A stretch of DNA of 64,000 nt from CAZJWC01 sp964550125. Its GTDB lineage: Bacteria; Bacillota; Clostridia; Christensenellales; Borkfalkiaceae. The position numbers and the translations under genes are program-made. How positions within the stretch are numbered: position 1 is the first letter of the stretch; the number at the start of each line of letters is the position of its first letter. The notes below the pieces were generated by a model. That model searched no databases, had not been told where the DNA came from, and saw only the letters and a program-made list of their open reading frames with translations. Where the stretch lies: assembly GCA_964550125.1 (NCBI GenBank), contig CAZJWC010000004.1, forward strand, positions 62,001 through 126,000. The letters are read 5' to 3'. Below are positions 45,152 to 52,526 of the stretch, piece after piece.

Positions 45152-46333
45152 ATGAAAATCGGTGTTTTTGGTGGTTCGTTCGACCCTATTCAAAAGGAAC
45201 ATAAAAATATTGCATTAGAGGCTATAAAAACTCTATCACTAGATAAACTAATCGTCGTGCCTGCATATGTTCCACCCTTTAAGGAAAAGAAAAAACTTGC
45301 AAATTTTGACGATAGGGTTGAGATGGTTAAATTAGCCTTTAAAGATGTAGAAAAAGTTGAGGTTAGTATGATTGAGTATAATCCTAGTTCGCCTAACTAT
45401 ACCTATATCACTATGAACGAACTTAAAAATGAATATCCTAATAGCGCTTTGTATCTCATTTTTGGCGAAGATTGCTTACTTTCGTTTGATAGGTGGAAAA
45501 AGCCTAAAGAAATTGCAAAAGTATGTTCAATAGTTCCCTTTATGCGTTGCGAAAACGGAACAAGTAAAGCAGATAAAAATAAAAACTATAAAAAGTTTTT
45601 AATAGAGTGTGATGAACTTTCAAAAAAATATAATGTAGAAGTTTTACCTATGAAGTATTTTAGCACCAACACTTCTTCAACGGCAGTGAGAGTTGCTTCA
45701 ATATTTGGTATGGAACTTGAAAGTTATGTTGAAAGCGAGATTGCAGATTATATCTACGCAAGACACCTATACAATAATCCCAAAGTTTCAAAGGGACTGA
45801 ACTATCTAAAAAAGTCAAGAAAAGAGCATAGTTTTTATGTTACCAAAATGGCAATTAGCGTAGCAAACAAGTATGGTTTAAACGAAGAAAAAATCATTTT
45901 AGCCTGTGGTTTGCACGATGTTGCAAAGTATCTTGATAAAAACAGCAATGAACTTGAAGGATTTGATTTTAAAAAGTATGAAGATGTTCCTAATCAAGTT
46001 TTACATCAATATACAGGTGAGTTTGTTGCTCGGCAGGTTATAGGCGAAACTGATAACGATGTTTTAAACGCAATAAAATATCATACGAGTGGTAGAGCAA
46101 ATATGTCAATGCTTGAAAAGGTGGTTTTTTTGAGTGATATGCTTGAGGAAACAAGAGATTTTCCCTCAATCAAAAAACTTAGAAAACTTTTTTATGAAGA
46201 TATTGACCTGTGCTTATGCGAGTGTTTCAAACATCAAATAAATTATTTAAAGAAAAGCAAAAGCAAAATTTATCCTCTCACTTTAGAAGGTTATGAGAGT
46301 ATAAAAAATAAAATTTTTTCAAAGGAAAAGTAA
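45152..46333 (+). CDS. nadD: NadD-YqeK fusion: nicotinate-nucleotide adenylyltransferase plus HD hydrolase
   Basis: 393 residues. Residues 1-205 form a NadD-type nucleotidyltransferase (GVFGGSFDPI..., FGEDCLLSFDRWKKPKEI, and STAVR near the end). Residues about 210-390 form a YqeK-type HD domain (KEHSFYVTKMA, His255-Asp256 in CGLHDVAKYL); YqeK proteins hydrolyse Ap4A. In most Firmicutes these are separate adjacent genes followed by rsfS, and here rsfS follows after 8 bases. Oddity: the HxGH active-site motif reads QKEH (residues 14-17), losing the first histidine and the glycine. Confidence 0.92.
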   Translation: MKIGVFGGSFDPIQKEHKNIALEAIKTLSLDKLIVVPAYVPPFKEKKKLANFDDRVEMVKLAFKDVEKVEVSMIEYNPSSPNYTYITMNELKNEYPNSALYLIFGEDCLLSFDRWKKPKEIAKVCSIVPFMRCENGTSKADKNKNYKKFLIECDELSKKYNVEVLPMKYFSTNTSSTAVRVASIFGMELESYVESEIADYIYARHLYNNPKVSKGLNYLKKSRKEHSFYVTKMAISVANKYGLNEEKIILACGLHDVAKYLDKNSNELEGFDFKKYEDVPNQVLHQYTGEFVARQVIGETDNDVLNAIKYHTSGRANMSMLEKVVFLSDMLEETRDFPSIKKLRKLFYEDIDLCLCECFKHQINYLKKSKSKIYPLTLEGYESIKNKIFSKEK

Positions 46334-46341
46334 AAAGTAGT

Positions 46342-46692
46342 ATGACATCAAAAGAATTAGCAGAAAAAATATCTGCCTTTTTATCAAGTAAAAAGGCAGA
46401 AGATATTATTCAAATAAACGTAACTGAAAAAACAGGGGTTTGCGACTACTTTGTAATTGCAAGTGGTAGAAGTACAACTCAAGTAAAATCGCTTGCAGAG
46501 TATGTTGACGAAGAATTTTCAAAAAAAGAAAATAGACAGCCTTTGCGTACCGAAGGAATAAGGGAAGGAAGATGGGCTGTTATTGACTATGGTGATGTTT
46601 TAGTTCATCTTTTTAATGACGAGTCAAGAGTTTTTTATCATCTTGAAAGACTTTGGGAAGACGGCTCAAATGTTACTAGGTATGAAGATTAG
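46342..46692 (+). CDS. rsfS: Ribosomal silencing factor RsfS
   Basis: 116 residues. The core VCDYFVIASGRSTTQVKSLAEYVDEE, then EGIREGRWAVIDYGDVLVHLFNDESRVFYHLERLW is diagnostic. It binds uL14 on the 50S subunit and blocks subunit joining under starvation. The stop overlaps that of the convergent small gene. Confidence 0.96.
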   Translation: MTSKELAEKISAFLSSKKAEDIIQINVTEKTGVCDYFVIASGRSTTQVKSLAEYVDEEFSKKENRQPLRTEGIREGRWAVIDYGDVLVHLFNDESRVFYHLERLWEDGSNVTRYED

Positions 46693-46925
46693 TCTTCTTC
46701 AAAGTTTATCTTTTTTATCGGTTGATTAGGTTTATGTGAAGCCTTTTCAACGATATAATATACAACTTTCTCTTTTTCATGTTTGTCTTTTTCTGTTGAA
46801 GGTTTTTCAACCTCACTTTTAACAACAACGTTTGACAATTTGCTTTTAATAAAGCATATTGTACTAGTGCATAAAAAGAAAATAACACAAAGATAAAAAA
46901 TACCTAAAAAAAATGAAAATATCAT
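46689..46925 (-). CDS. Small single-pass membrane protein, unknown
   Basis: 78 residues, good AAGGAG ribosome site. One N-terminal helix (residues 2-25, Phe/Cys/Leu-rich) is followed by a charged Lys/Glu tail. No motif recognised. Its stop codon shares TTAG with rsfS. Confidence 0.65.
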   Translation of the reverse strand: MIFSFFLGIFYLCVIFFLCTSTICFIKSKLSNVVVKSEVEKPSTEKDKHEKEKVVYYIVEKASHKPNQPIKKINFEED

Positions 46926-47011
46926 AATAGTTCTCCTTAACGAAGTCTATTATAATATTTTATAGTTGTAATAATATGTGATTGTTTGCTTAAAAAAGTA
47001 GAAAAATGTAA

Positions 47012-47044
47012 AACAAAAAGGATGAAACAAAAAATTTCATCCTT
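47012..47044 (-). terminator. Terminator of rpmB
   Basis: A 10-bp stem (AAGGATGAAA / TTTCATCCTT) with T run on the minus strand. Confidence 0.88.
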
Positions 47045-47107
47045 GCTTACAAGATTATATCTTATAAATTTCTACTATGGCTGTTAACCTACATTTTAAG
47101 TTTAAAA

Positions 47108-47296
47108 TTAAACTTTTGCTACTTTGTTACTTTTTAAGCAACGAGTACAAACATATTCGTTTGATACCTTGCCATCAATCATAATGCGAACTTGCTTTAC
47201 GTTTGCATTAAAAACTCTTCTAGTTTTTCTGTGAGAGTGGCTTACATTGTTGCCTGAAATTTGACCTTTATTGCAAATACAACATACTCTTGACAT
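47108..47296 (-). CDS. rpmB: Ribosomal protein bL28
   Basis: 62 residues. The family sequence SRVCCICNKGQISGNNVSHSHRKTRR is plain. Four cysteines (CCIC..., CTRC) mark the zinc-binding (C+) form. Strong GGAGGTG ribosome site. Alone on the minus strand with its own promoter and terminator. Confidence 0.97.
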   Translation of the reverse strand: MSRVCCICNKGQISGNNVSHSHRKTRRVFNANVKQVRIMIDGKVSNEYVCTRCLKSNKVAKV

Positions 47297-47364
47297 ATTT
47301 TTACACCTCCATAGGTAAGAAATTTATCTTTACAAATTAAAACTGCCCAATTACGAGCATATCT

Positions 47365-47393
47365 AATATATCAAATATAAATGAAAAATGCAA
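47365..47393 (-). promoter_or_regulatory. Sigma-A promoter for rpmB
   Basis: Minus strand: TTGCAT (47388-47393), 17 bases, TATATT (47365-47370). The leader of about 60 bases shows no clear fold. Confidence 0.7.
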
Positions 47394-47462
47394 ACAAAAA
47401 CATTGCCTTAAATGGCAAAATTTATAAAAAAAAATAAAATTTTAAAAATCAGTATATTTTCT

Positions 47463-47491
47463 TTGCAAAATATAATGAAATGTTGTAAAAT
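47463..47491 (+). promoter_or_regulatory. Sigma-A promoter for the Asp23-fakA-recG cluster
   Basis: TTGCAA (47463-47468), 17 bases, TAAAAT (47486-47491). Confidence 0.65.
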
Positions 47492-47515
47492 AATTTAGCG
47501 TAGGAGAAAATGAAA

Positions 47516-47866
47516 ATGTCAGTAAATACTAGTAACGCTTATGGAAAAATTTCTATCTCGGATTTTGCTATAGCAAAAGTCGCATCACAAGCCGCAACGG
47601 AATGTTACGGAATTGTGGAAACCGTATCACGCCGTTTTACTGACAGTTTGTCAGAACTTCTAAAAAAATCACCTGAAGGTCGTGGCGTAAAGGTAATGAC
47701 TTCTGGAGATAAAATTTATATTGATGTATATGTTATAATCAAGTACGGCGTATCCATCAATGCAGTTGCAGAATCGCTTAAACAATGTGTTAAATACAAG
47801 GTTGAAATGTTTACGGGTATGATTGTTGATACGGTCAACGTTAATATTTTGGGCGTTAAACTGTAG
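47516..47866 (+). CDS. Asp23/Gls24 family protein (YloU-like)
   Basis: 116 residues from ATG 47516, which is 9 bases after GGAG; the ATG at 47510 is only 3 bases from it and too close. The Asp23 domain is GKISISDFAIAKVASQAATECYGIVE... and VDVYVIIKYGVSINAVAESL. Members associate with the cell envelope or its stress response. As in Bacillus (yloU-yloV-recG), it precedes the DAK2 kinase gene. Confidence 0.92.
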   Translation: MSVNTSNAYGKISISDFAIAKVASQAATECYGIVETVSRRFTDSLSELLKKSPEGRGVKVMTSGDKIYIDVYVIIKYGVSINAVAESLKQCVKYKVEMFTGMIVDTVNVNILGVKL

Positions 47867-47905
47867 CTTTATATAAAAATGTAAACCAAGTTTAAGGAGT
47901 TATAT

Positions 47906-49552
47906 ATGCAGAAGGCAATTAGCAGTGCTGATTTCAAGAAAATGGTATCAGCCGGGGCTAAATTACTTGAAGTAAACAGAACAAAGGTAGATGCTCTTAA
48001 CGTATTCCCTGTGCCTGACGGAGATACAGGAACGAATATGTCGTTAACTATTCAGTCAGCAGTCAAGGAAATGGGTTTGTGCTCATCAAACAGATTGGTA
48101 GATTTGGCTGAGTGTGTTGCAAAGGGTGCTTTAAAAGGTGCAAGAGGTAACTCAGGTGTTATCCTATCCCAACTTTTTAGAGGTATGTGTTCCGTATTCA
48201 AAGAAAAAGAAAATATTGACGTAAAAACTTTTGCAAAGGCAATGGTTAGTTCAACTCAAGTTGCATACAGTGCAGTATCTAAACCAAAGGAAGGTACGAT
48301 TTTAACTGTTGCTAGGCTTATGAGTGAACATGCTGAAAAAGTTGCGTCTAAACATAAAGATGTAGAAACATTTTTAACTGATGTTATTGAAGAAGGTGAA
48401 AGAGCGCTTGCTTCCACTCCCGAATTGTTGCCTGTGCTAAAAAAAGCAGGTGTTGTAGACAGTGGTGGTATGGGCTTAATCCTTGTTTACAAAGGATTTT
48501 TACGCTCTGTTACTGGTGAAGAAATTGAAGGTGCAGACGATGTTGAAAAACTTAACGAAGGTGCTTCGGTTGAAGATGTAAACGATAACTCAAAAATTAT
48601 TAGTCTTGATTTAGGTGAAATCGAGTTTGCATATTGTACTGAATTTTTCATTGTAAACTTAAAAAAGAGTACAACCCTTGCTGATATTGAAAAACTAAAA
48701 GAAAAACTTATGAAGTTGGGCGATAGCGTAATTTGTATAGGTGATTTAGATTTTGTAAAGGTTCATGTTCATACAAACACACCCGGTGTTGCTTTAACTT
48801 ATGCATTAGAACTTGGTGAACTTGACAGACTTAAAATTGAAAATATGTTGCAAGAAAATAGAGAACTTCGTGCGAAGCGTGAGGCTGAAAAGAAAGAAGT
48901 TGGTATGCTTGCAATTTGTGCTGGTACGGGTATTGCTGATATCTTTAAGGATTTGATGATTGACGATGTCATTGAAGGTGGTCAAACAATGAATCCTAGT
49001 GCAAGCGACATTGCTGATGCTTGTTCAAGAATCAATGCAAACCAAATATTCGTGTTCCCCAACAATAAAAATATAATTTTGGCTGCTAACCAAGCCCAAG
49101 CGTTAGTACCTAAAAAGCGTATACACGTTATTCCAACAAAAAATATACCTCAAGGTTTTTCAGCAGCATTAGCATATAATCCTGATGCTACTCCTGAAGA
49201 AAACAAGACGGCTATGATTCATGCTATTGATAATGTTGCTTCTGGACAAGTTACTTATGCTGTTAGAACTACCGATTTAGGTAATATCAAAGTAAAAGAA
49301 GGCGATATAATCGGTCTTGACGATAAAAAGATTTTAACTAAAGGTAAAGAGGTTGATGAGGTAGTAATTAACCTAATCAAGAAGATGAAGGATTCATCTC
49401 ACGAGATTATCACTCTTTACTATGGCAATGATGTAACTGAAGAACAAGCAGAAGAACTTGCCGATAAAGTAGGTGCTGAGTTCCCCGATTGTGATGTTGA
49501 TTTCCACTTTGGAGGCCAGCCTATTTACTACTATTTAATTTCATTAGAATAA
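47906..49552 (+). CDS. fakA: DAK2-domain fatty acid kinase subunit (FakA/YloV-like)
   Basis: 548 residues. The N-terminal DhaL/DAK2 ATP-binding domain has NVFPVPDGDTGTNMSLT and GARGNSGVILSQLFRG; a middle region and a C-terminal domain (ITLYYGNDVTEEQAEELADKV) follow. With FakB it phosphorylates exogenous fatty acids for phospholipid synthesis; FakB is not in the window. Conserved order with Asp23 and recG. Confidence 0.92.
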   Translation: MQKAISSADFKKMVSAGAKLLEVNRTKVDALNVFPVPDGDTGTNMSLTIQSAVKEMGLCSSNRLVDLAECVAKGALKGARGNSGVILSQLFRGMCSVFKEKENIDVKTFAKAMVSSTQVAYSAVSKPKEGTILTVARLMSEHAEKVASKHKDVETFLTDVIEEGERALASTPELLPVLKKAGVVDSGGMGLILVYKGFLRSVTGEEIEGADDVEKLNEGASVEDVNDNSKIISLDLGEIEFAYCTEFFIVNLKKSTTLADIEKLKEKLMKLGDSVICIGDLDFVKVHVHTNTPGVALTYALELGELDRLKIENMLQENRELRAKREAEKKEVGMLAICAGTGIADIFKDLMIDDVIEGGQTMNPSASDIADACSRINANQIFVFPNNKNIILAANQAQALVPKKRIHVIPTKNIPQGFSAALAYNPDATPEENKTAMIHAIDNVASGQVTYAVRTTDLGNIKVKEGDIIGLDDKKILTKGKEVDEVVINLIKKMKDSSHEIITLYYGNDVTEEQAEELADKVGAEFPDCDVDFHFGGQPIYYYLISLE

Positions 49553-49556
49553 TAAT

Positions 49557-49589
49557 AAGGAAAGGTTTTTTAACCTTTCCTTTCATTTA
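49557..49589 (+). terminator. Hairpin terminator between fakA and recG
   Basis: An 11-bp stem (AAGGAAAGGTT / AACCTTTCCTT) followed by a short T-rich stretch; recG begins 10 bases later, so read-through must feed recG. Confidence 0.75.
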
Positions 49590-49598
49590 GGTAAAATT

Positions 49599-51602
49599 AT
49601 GTTGCTTACTGATTTAAAGGGTGTATCAACGGCTCGAGTTAAAATTTTAAATAAACTTAATATCTTTTCTGTTGAAGATTTGCTTAATTTTTACCCCAAA
49701 AATTATCGTGATTTCACTTCTATTAGTTCAATTTTTGATGCTTATCATAATGATTTTATTTTAACTGTTTGTAATGTGGTTTCAAAACCTGAAAAGGTTG
49801 ATAAAGGTGAAGGCAAAGGGTTTGTCCGTGTTATGTGCGAGCAAGACGGACAGCATTTTACAATAATATGGTTTAATCAACTTTATGTTGCAGAAAAATT
49901 ATCGCAAGGAGAATATTTATTTTATGGAAGGGTGCGTACGGATTATGGCATACAGTTGGTTAACCCTACATTTGAAAGAATTGATAGAGTAAAAAAGTTA
50001 AACGGTTTTGCACCTGTCTATTCAACGAAAGGGCTAATTGAACAACAAGTATTAAGAAACATAATTACTGACGCTATACAAAAATACGATTTTTGTAGTT
50101 TAATTCCATCACCTTTACAACAAAAATATGAATTATTGTCTTTAAAAAAAGCCTATGAGTTTATTCATAATCCTAATTCATTTAAAGAAAAAGAATTTGG
50201 TGCAATAAGAATAGCAATTGAGGAGTATTTTTCTCTTATTACTGCCTTTAAATTTATTAAAAACGGCTTATTAACGGAAAGAAAAAATCTCTATAAAATA
50301 AAAAAAGAGGAAATAACCGAGTTTATAAAAAGGTTTAGTTTTGAATTTACTCAAGGTCAATTAACTGCCGTTGATGAAATTTATAAAAATCTAAAATCAA
50401 ACTATACAATGAATAGGCTTTTGCAAGGTGATGTTGGCATTGGAAAAACAGCAGTTTCTTTTTGTGGAATATTTATGGCTGTTAAAAGTGGATATCAAAG
50501 TGTAATGCTATCACCAACCGAAGTTTTGGCAAAACAAACCTATGAAAAACTTAAAGAAGTATTTTTTGATTATAATGTTGCATATTTAAGTGGAGGTACG
50601 CCGTTAAAGGAAAAACGAGAGATTAAGGAAAAACTTTTGAGTGGAGAAATTGATATAATTTGTGGAACTCACGCTATAATCCAAAAAGACGTTCAATTTA
50701 CAAAACTTGCACTTTGCGTGTGTGATGAGCAACAGCGTTTTGGTGTATCTCAAAGGAGCAAACTTTTAAACAAGGGTAATGGTTGTGATATGCTTGTTAT
50801 GAGTGCAACTCCTATTCCAAGAACTTTATCTTTGGTTGTTTATGGTGATTTAGATATTACCACTATCACTCAATCCCCCGAGGGTAGACAATCAGTTGGC
50901 ACGCATATTGTCAAAAAATATAAATATGAAAAGATGTTTACTTATCTTGAACAGGAGTTTAAAAAGGGGAAGCAGGCGTACTTTGTTTGTCCTAAAATTG
51001 AGGAAGATGAAAGTGATGTAACAGCCTTAAAAGAATTGTTTGAGGATGTTCAAAAACGTATGCCATCTGTTCATTTTTCAATCTTACACGGAAAGATGAA
51101 AGATAAGGACAAAATTGATATAATGCAAAAATTTAAGGATAAGCAAATTGATTGTTTAATCTCAACTACGGTTATTGAGGTTGGCGTCGATGTTCCTTCA
51201 GCAACAATAATGGTTATTTTTGATGCAGAGCGTTTTGGGCTTTCGCAACTCCATCAACTTCGTGGGCGTGTTGGTAGAGGTAATGAAAAGAGTTTTTGCT
51301 TTTTGGTGGTTGGTAAGGAAAGCGAAGAAGGGCTTGAAAGACTAAATATATTGAAAAATCATTTAAATGGTTTTGAAATTGCCGAGTGCGACCTTAAAAT
51401 GCGAGGTGGTGGCGACTTTATAGGAACAAGGCAAAGTGGTAGATTTATCAAAGGGATAAGTGGTTTAAAATACCCTGCAAATGTTATAACTAAGGCAAAA
51501 CAAATAAGTGAAGAAATGTTTAACGGCAGAGTAAACTTAATTGAACTTGATGAACTTTTAAAGAAAAAATACGATTATTTATTCGATGTGAGTCTTAACT
51601 AA
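49599..51602 (+). CDS. recG: ATP-dependent DNA helicase RecG
   Basis: 667 residues. The N-terminal wedge/OB domain is followed by a superfamily 2 helicase core: Walker A GDVGIGKTAV, motif II in VCDEQQRFGVSQRS, motif III MSATPIPRTLS, motif VI QLRGRVGRG. It remodels stalled forks and branched DNA. Motif II reads DEQQ where RecG usually has DEQH. Confidence 0.96.
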   Translation: MLLTDLKGVSTARVKILNKLNIFSVEDLLNFYPKNYRDFTSISSIFDAYHNDFILTVCNVVSKPEKVDKGEGKGFVRVMCEQDGQHFTIIWFNQLYVAEKLSQGEYLFYGRVRTDYGIQLVNPTFERIDRVKKLNGFAPVYSTKGLIEQQVLRNIITDAIQKYDFCSLIPSPLQQKYELLSLKKAYEFIHNPNSFKEKEFGAIRIAIEEYFSLITAFKFIKNGLLTERKNLYKIKKEEITEFIKRFSFEFTQGQLTAVDEIYKNLKSNYTMNRLLQGDVGIGKTAVSFCGIFMAVKSGYQSVMLSPTEVLAKQTYEKLKEVFFDYNVAYLSGGTPLKEKREIKEKLLSGEIDIICGTHAIIQKDVQFTKLALCVCDEQQRFGVSQRSKLLNKGNGCDMLVMSATPIPRTLSLVVYGDLDITTITQSPEGRQSVGTHIVKKYKYEKMFTYLEQEFKKGKQAYFVCPKIEEDESDVTALKELFEDVQKRMPSVHFSILHGKMKDKDKIDIMQKFKDKQIDCLISTTVIEVGVDVPSATIMVIFDAERFGLSQLHQLRGRVGRGNEKSFCFLVVGKESEEGLERLNILKNHLNGFEIAECDLKMRGGGDFIGTRQSGRFIKGISGLKYPANVITKAKQISEEMFNGRVNLIELDELLKKKYDYLFDVSLN

Positions 51603-51620
51603 AATTTATATCCCAATTTA

Positions 51621-51649
51621 TTGATAATTTAATAATTTTTGTTTATAAT
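51621..51649 (+). promoter_or_regulatory. Sigma-A promoter for membrane protein 51670
   Basis: TTGATA (51621-51626), 17 bases, TATAAT (51644-51649). Confidence 0.8.
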
Positions 51650-51669
51650 AGGAAAAAGGAGGGTAAGCA

Positions 51670-52305
51670 ATGAGTAAAACAGATTTTAATTGTGAGTACG
51701 GGAATATAACCCTAAACGATAATGATATTGAAAATATAGGTAAATCTTCGATAAGTAAATTTGTAAAGACAATGAAAACGGTAACAATAATTGAAGTGAT
51801 TTGTTGGGCTTTGGTTGCATTTTACTTGTTTTATGATGCTAGCGAAAGTGCAGTTATTCTTACAATTTGTTTGACAAAATGTTTAATTGCAATTATTGCT
51901 ATTGATATTTATATTTTTGTTTTAACGAGGAACTATTTTAAACTTGGCAACAATATAATTAAAGGGGATATTTCAAAAATTCAAAAACGCTCAAAAGTAC
52001 CCTATTTGCAGGGAACAAATAAAAATGTATATATTAGAAGTATAAGTGATTACCACGCAGTGTTAGATGTTTGCTTGCCTACTAGTTCAAAAGAAAAAAG
52101 GGGTAAATTGTTGCAAAGTATTCCTTTAGAAATGGTAAAATACATAGAGCAAGATGAACTTGTCGATAATAAGTCAAGAGTGGTTATTAAGACAGAAGCC
52201 CCCGATACAAAATTTGAGATAGAAACAAAGGGCGTATATGCTTTTTTACTTGCAAAGATGTTTTTAATGTGTGTTGAAAGATTTAAAGCGTATACTGAAA
52301 AATAA
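51670..52305 (+). CDS. Two-helix membrane protein, unknown
   Basis: 211 residues, with GGAGGG upstream. Two adjacent helices at about residues 38-56 and 63-86 separate a short N-terminal part from a C-terminal soluble part with an ExxVKYIEQDELVDNKSRVVIKTEAP stretch. No family recognised. It precedes the P-type ATPase leader but has a separate promoter. Confidence 0.7.
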   Translation: MSKTDFNCEYGNITLNDNDIENIGKSSISKFVKTMKTVTIIEVICWALVAFYLFYDASESAVILTICLTKCLIAIIAIDIYIFVLTRNYFKLGNNIIKGDISKIQKRSKVPYLQGTNKNVYIRSISDYHAVLDVCLPTSSKEKRGKLLQSIPLEMVKYIEQDELVDNKSRVVIKTEAPDTKFEIETKGVYAFLLAKMFLMCVERFKAYTEK

Positions 52306-52330
52306 TCTAAAAAACAAGCAACTTATTTGC

Positions 52331-52359
52331 TTGACATTAAATATATTATTTTGTAAAAT
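52331..52359 (+). promoter_or_regulatory. Promoter of the metal riboswitch leader
   Basis: TTGACA (52331-52336), 17 bases, TAAAAT (52354-52359). It leaves a leader of about 160 bases. Confidence 0.85.
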
Positions 52360-52366
52360 GAATATA

Positions 52367-52471
52367 TAAAAGGGAGTAGTTGAATATGCTTTTGTCAACA
52401 GCGTGTCATTGATTAAGGCAATGACTGGCAGAGCAGCTCTTATTTATTTTAGGGTAACAAGACTTTTAGCA
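52367..52471 (+). ncRNA. yybP-ykoY-type (Mn2+) riboswitch
   Basis: The leader has the two conserved ends of the class: AAAAGGGAGTAG at the 5' side (52368-52379) and GTAACAAGACTTTT at the 3' side (52454-52467), able to close helix P1 (AAAAG with CTTTT). The interior GTCAACA and small stems fit the class. The 3' half of P1 is also the left arm of the terminator, so ligand-stabilised P1 would prevent termination and switch expression on, the mode known for this class. The downstream gene is a P-type ATPase, a usual partner. Identified by eye, not by covariance model. Confidence 0.75.
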
Positions 52472-52491
52472 ATAATGCTAAAAGTCTTTTT
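52459..52491 (+). terminator. Riboswitch-controlled terminator
   Basis: A 13-bp perfect stem (AAGACTTTTAGCA / TGCTAAAAGTCTT) with an ATAA loop and T run. It overlaps the 3' strand of riboswitch helix P1. Confidence 0.9.
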
Positions 52492-52526
52492 AATTAGTTA
52501 AGATAATAAAAATATATGAGGTATAT

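Noticed and set aside
52389..52415. Short frame MLLSTACH after a GGGAGTAG ribosome-site-like sequence
   Set aside because: It lies inside the riboswitch; GGGAGTAG is a conserved riboswitch element and the 8-codon frame is not needed to explain the region.
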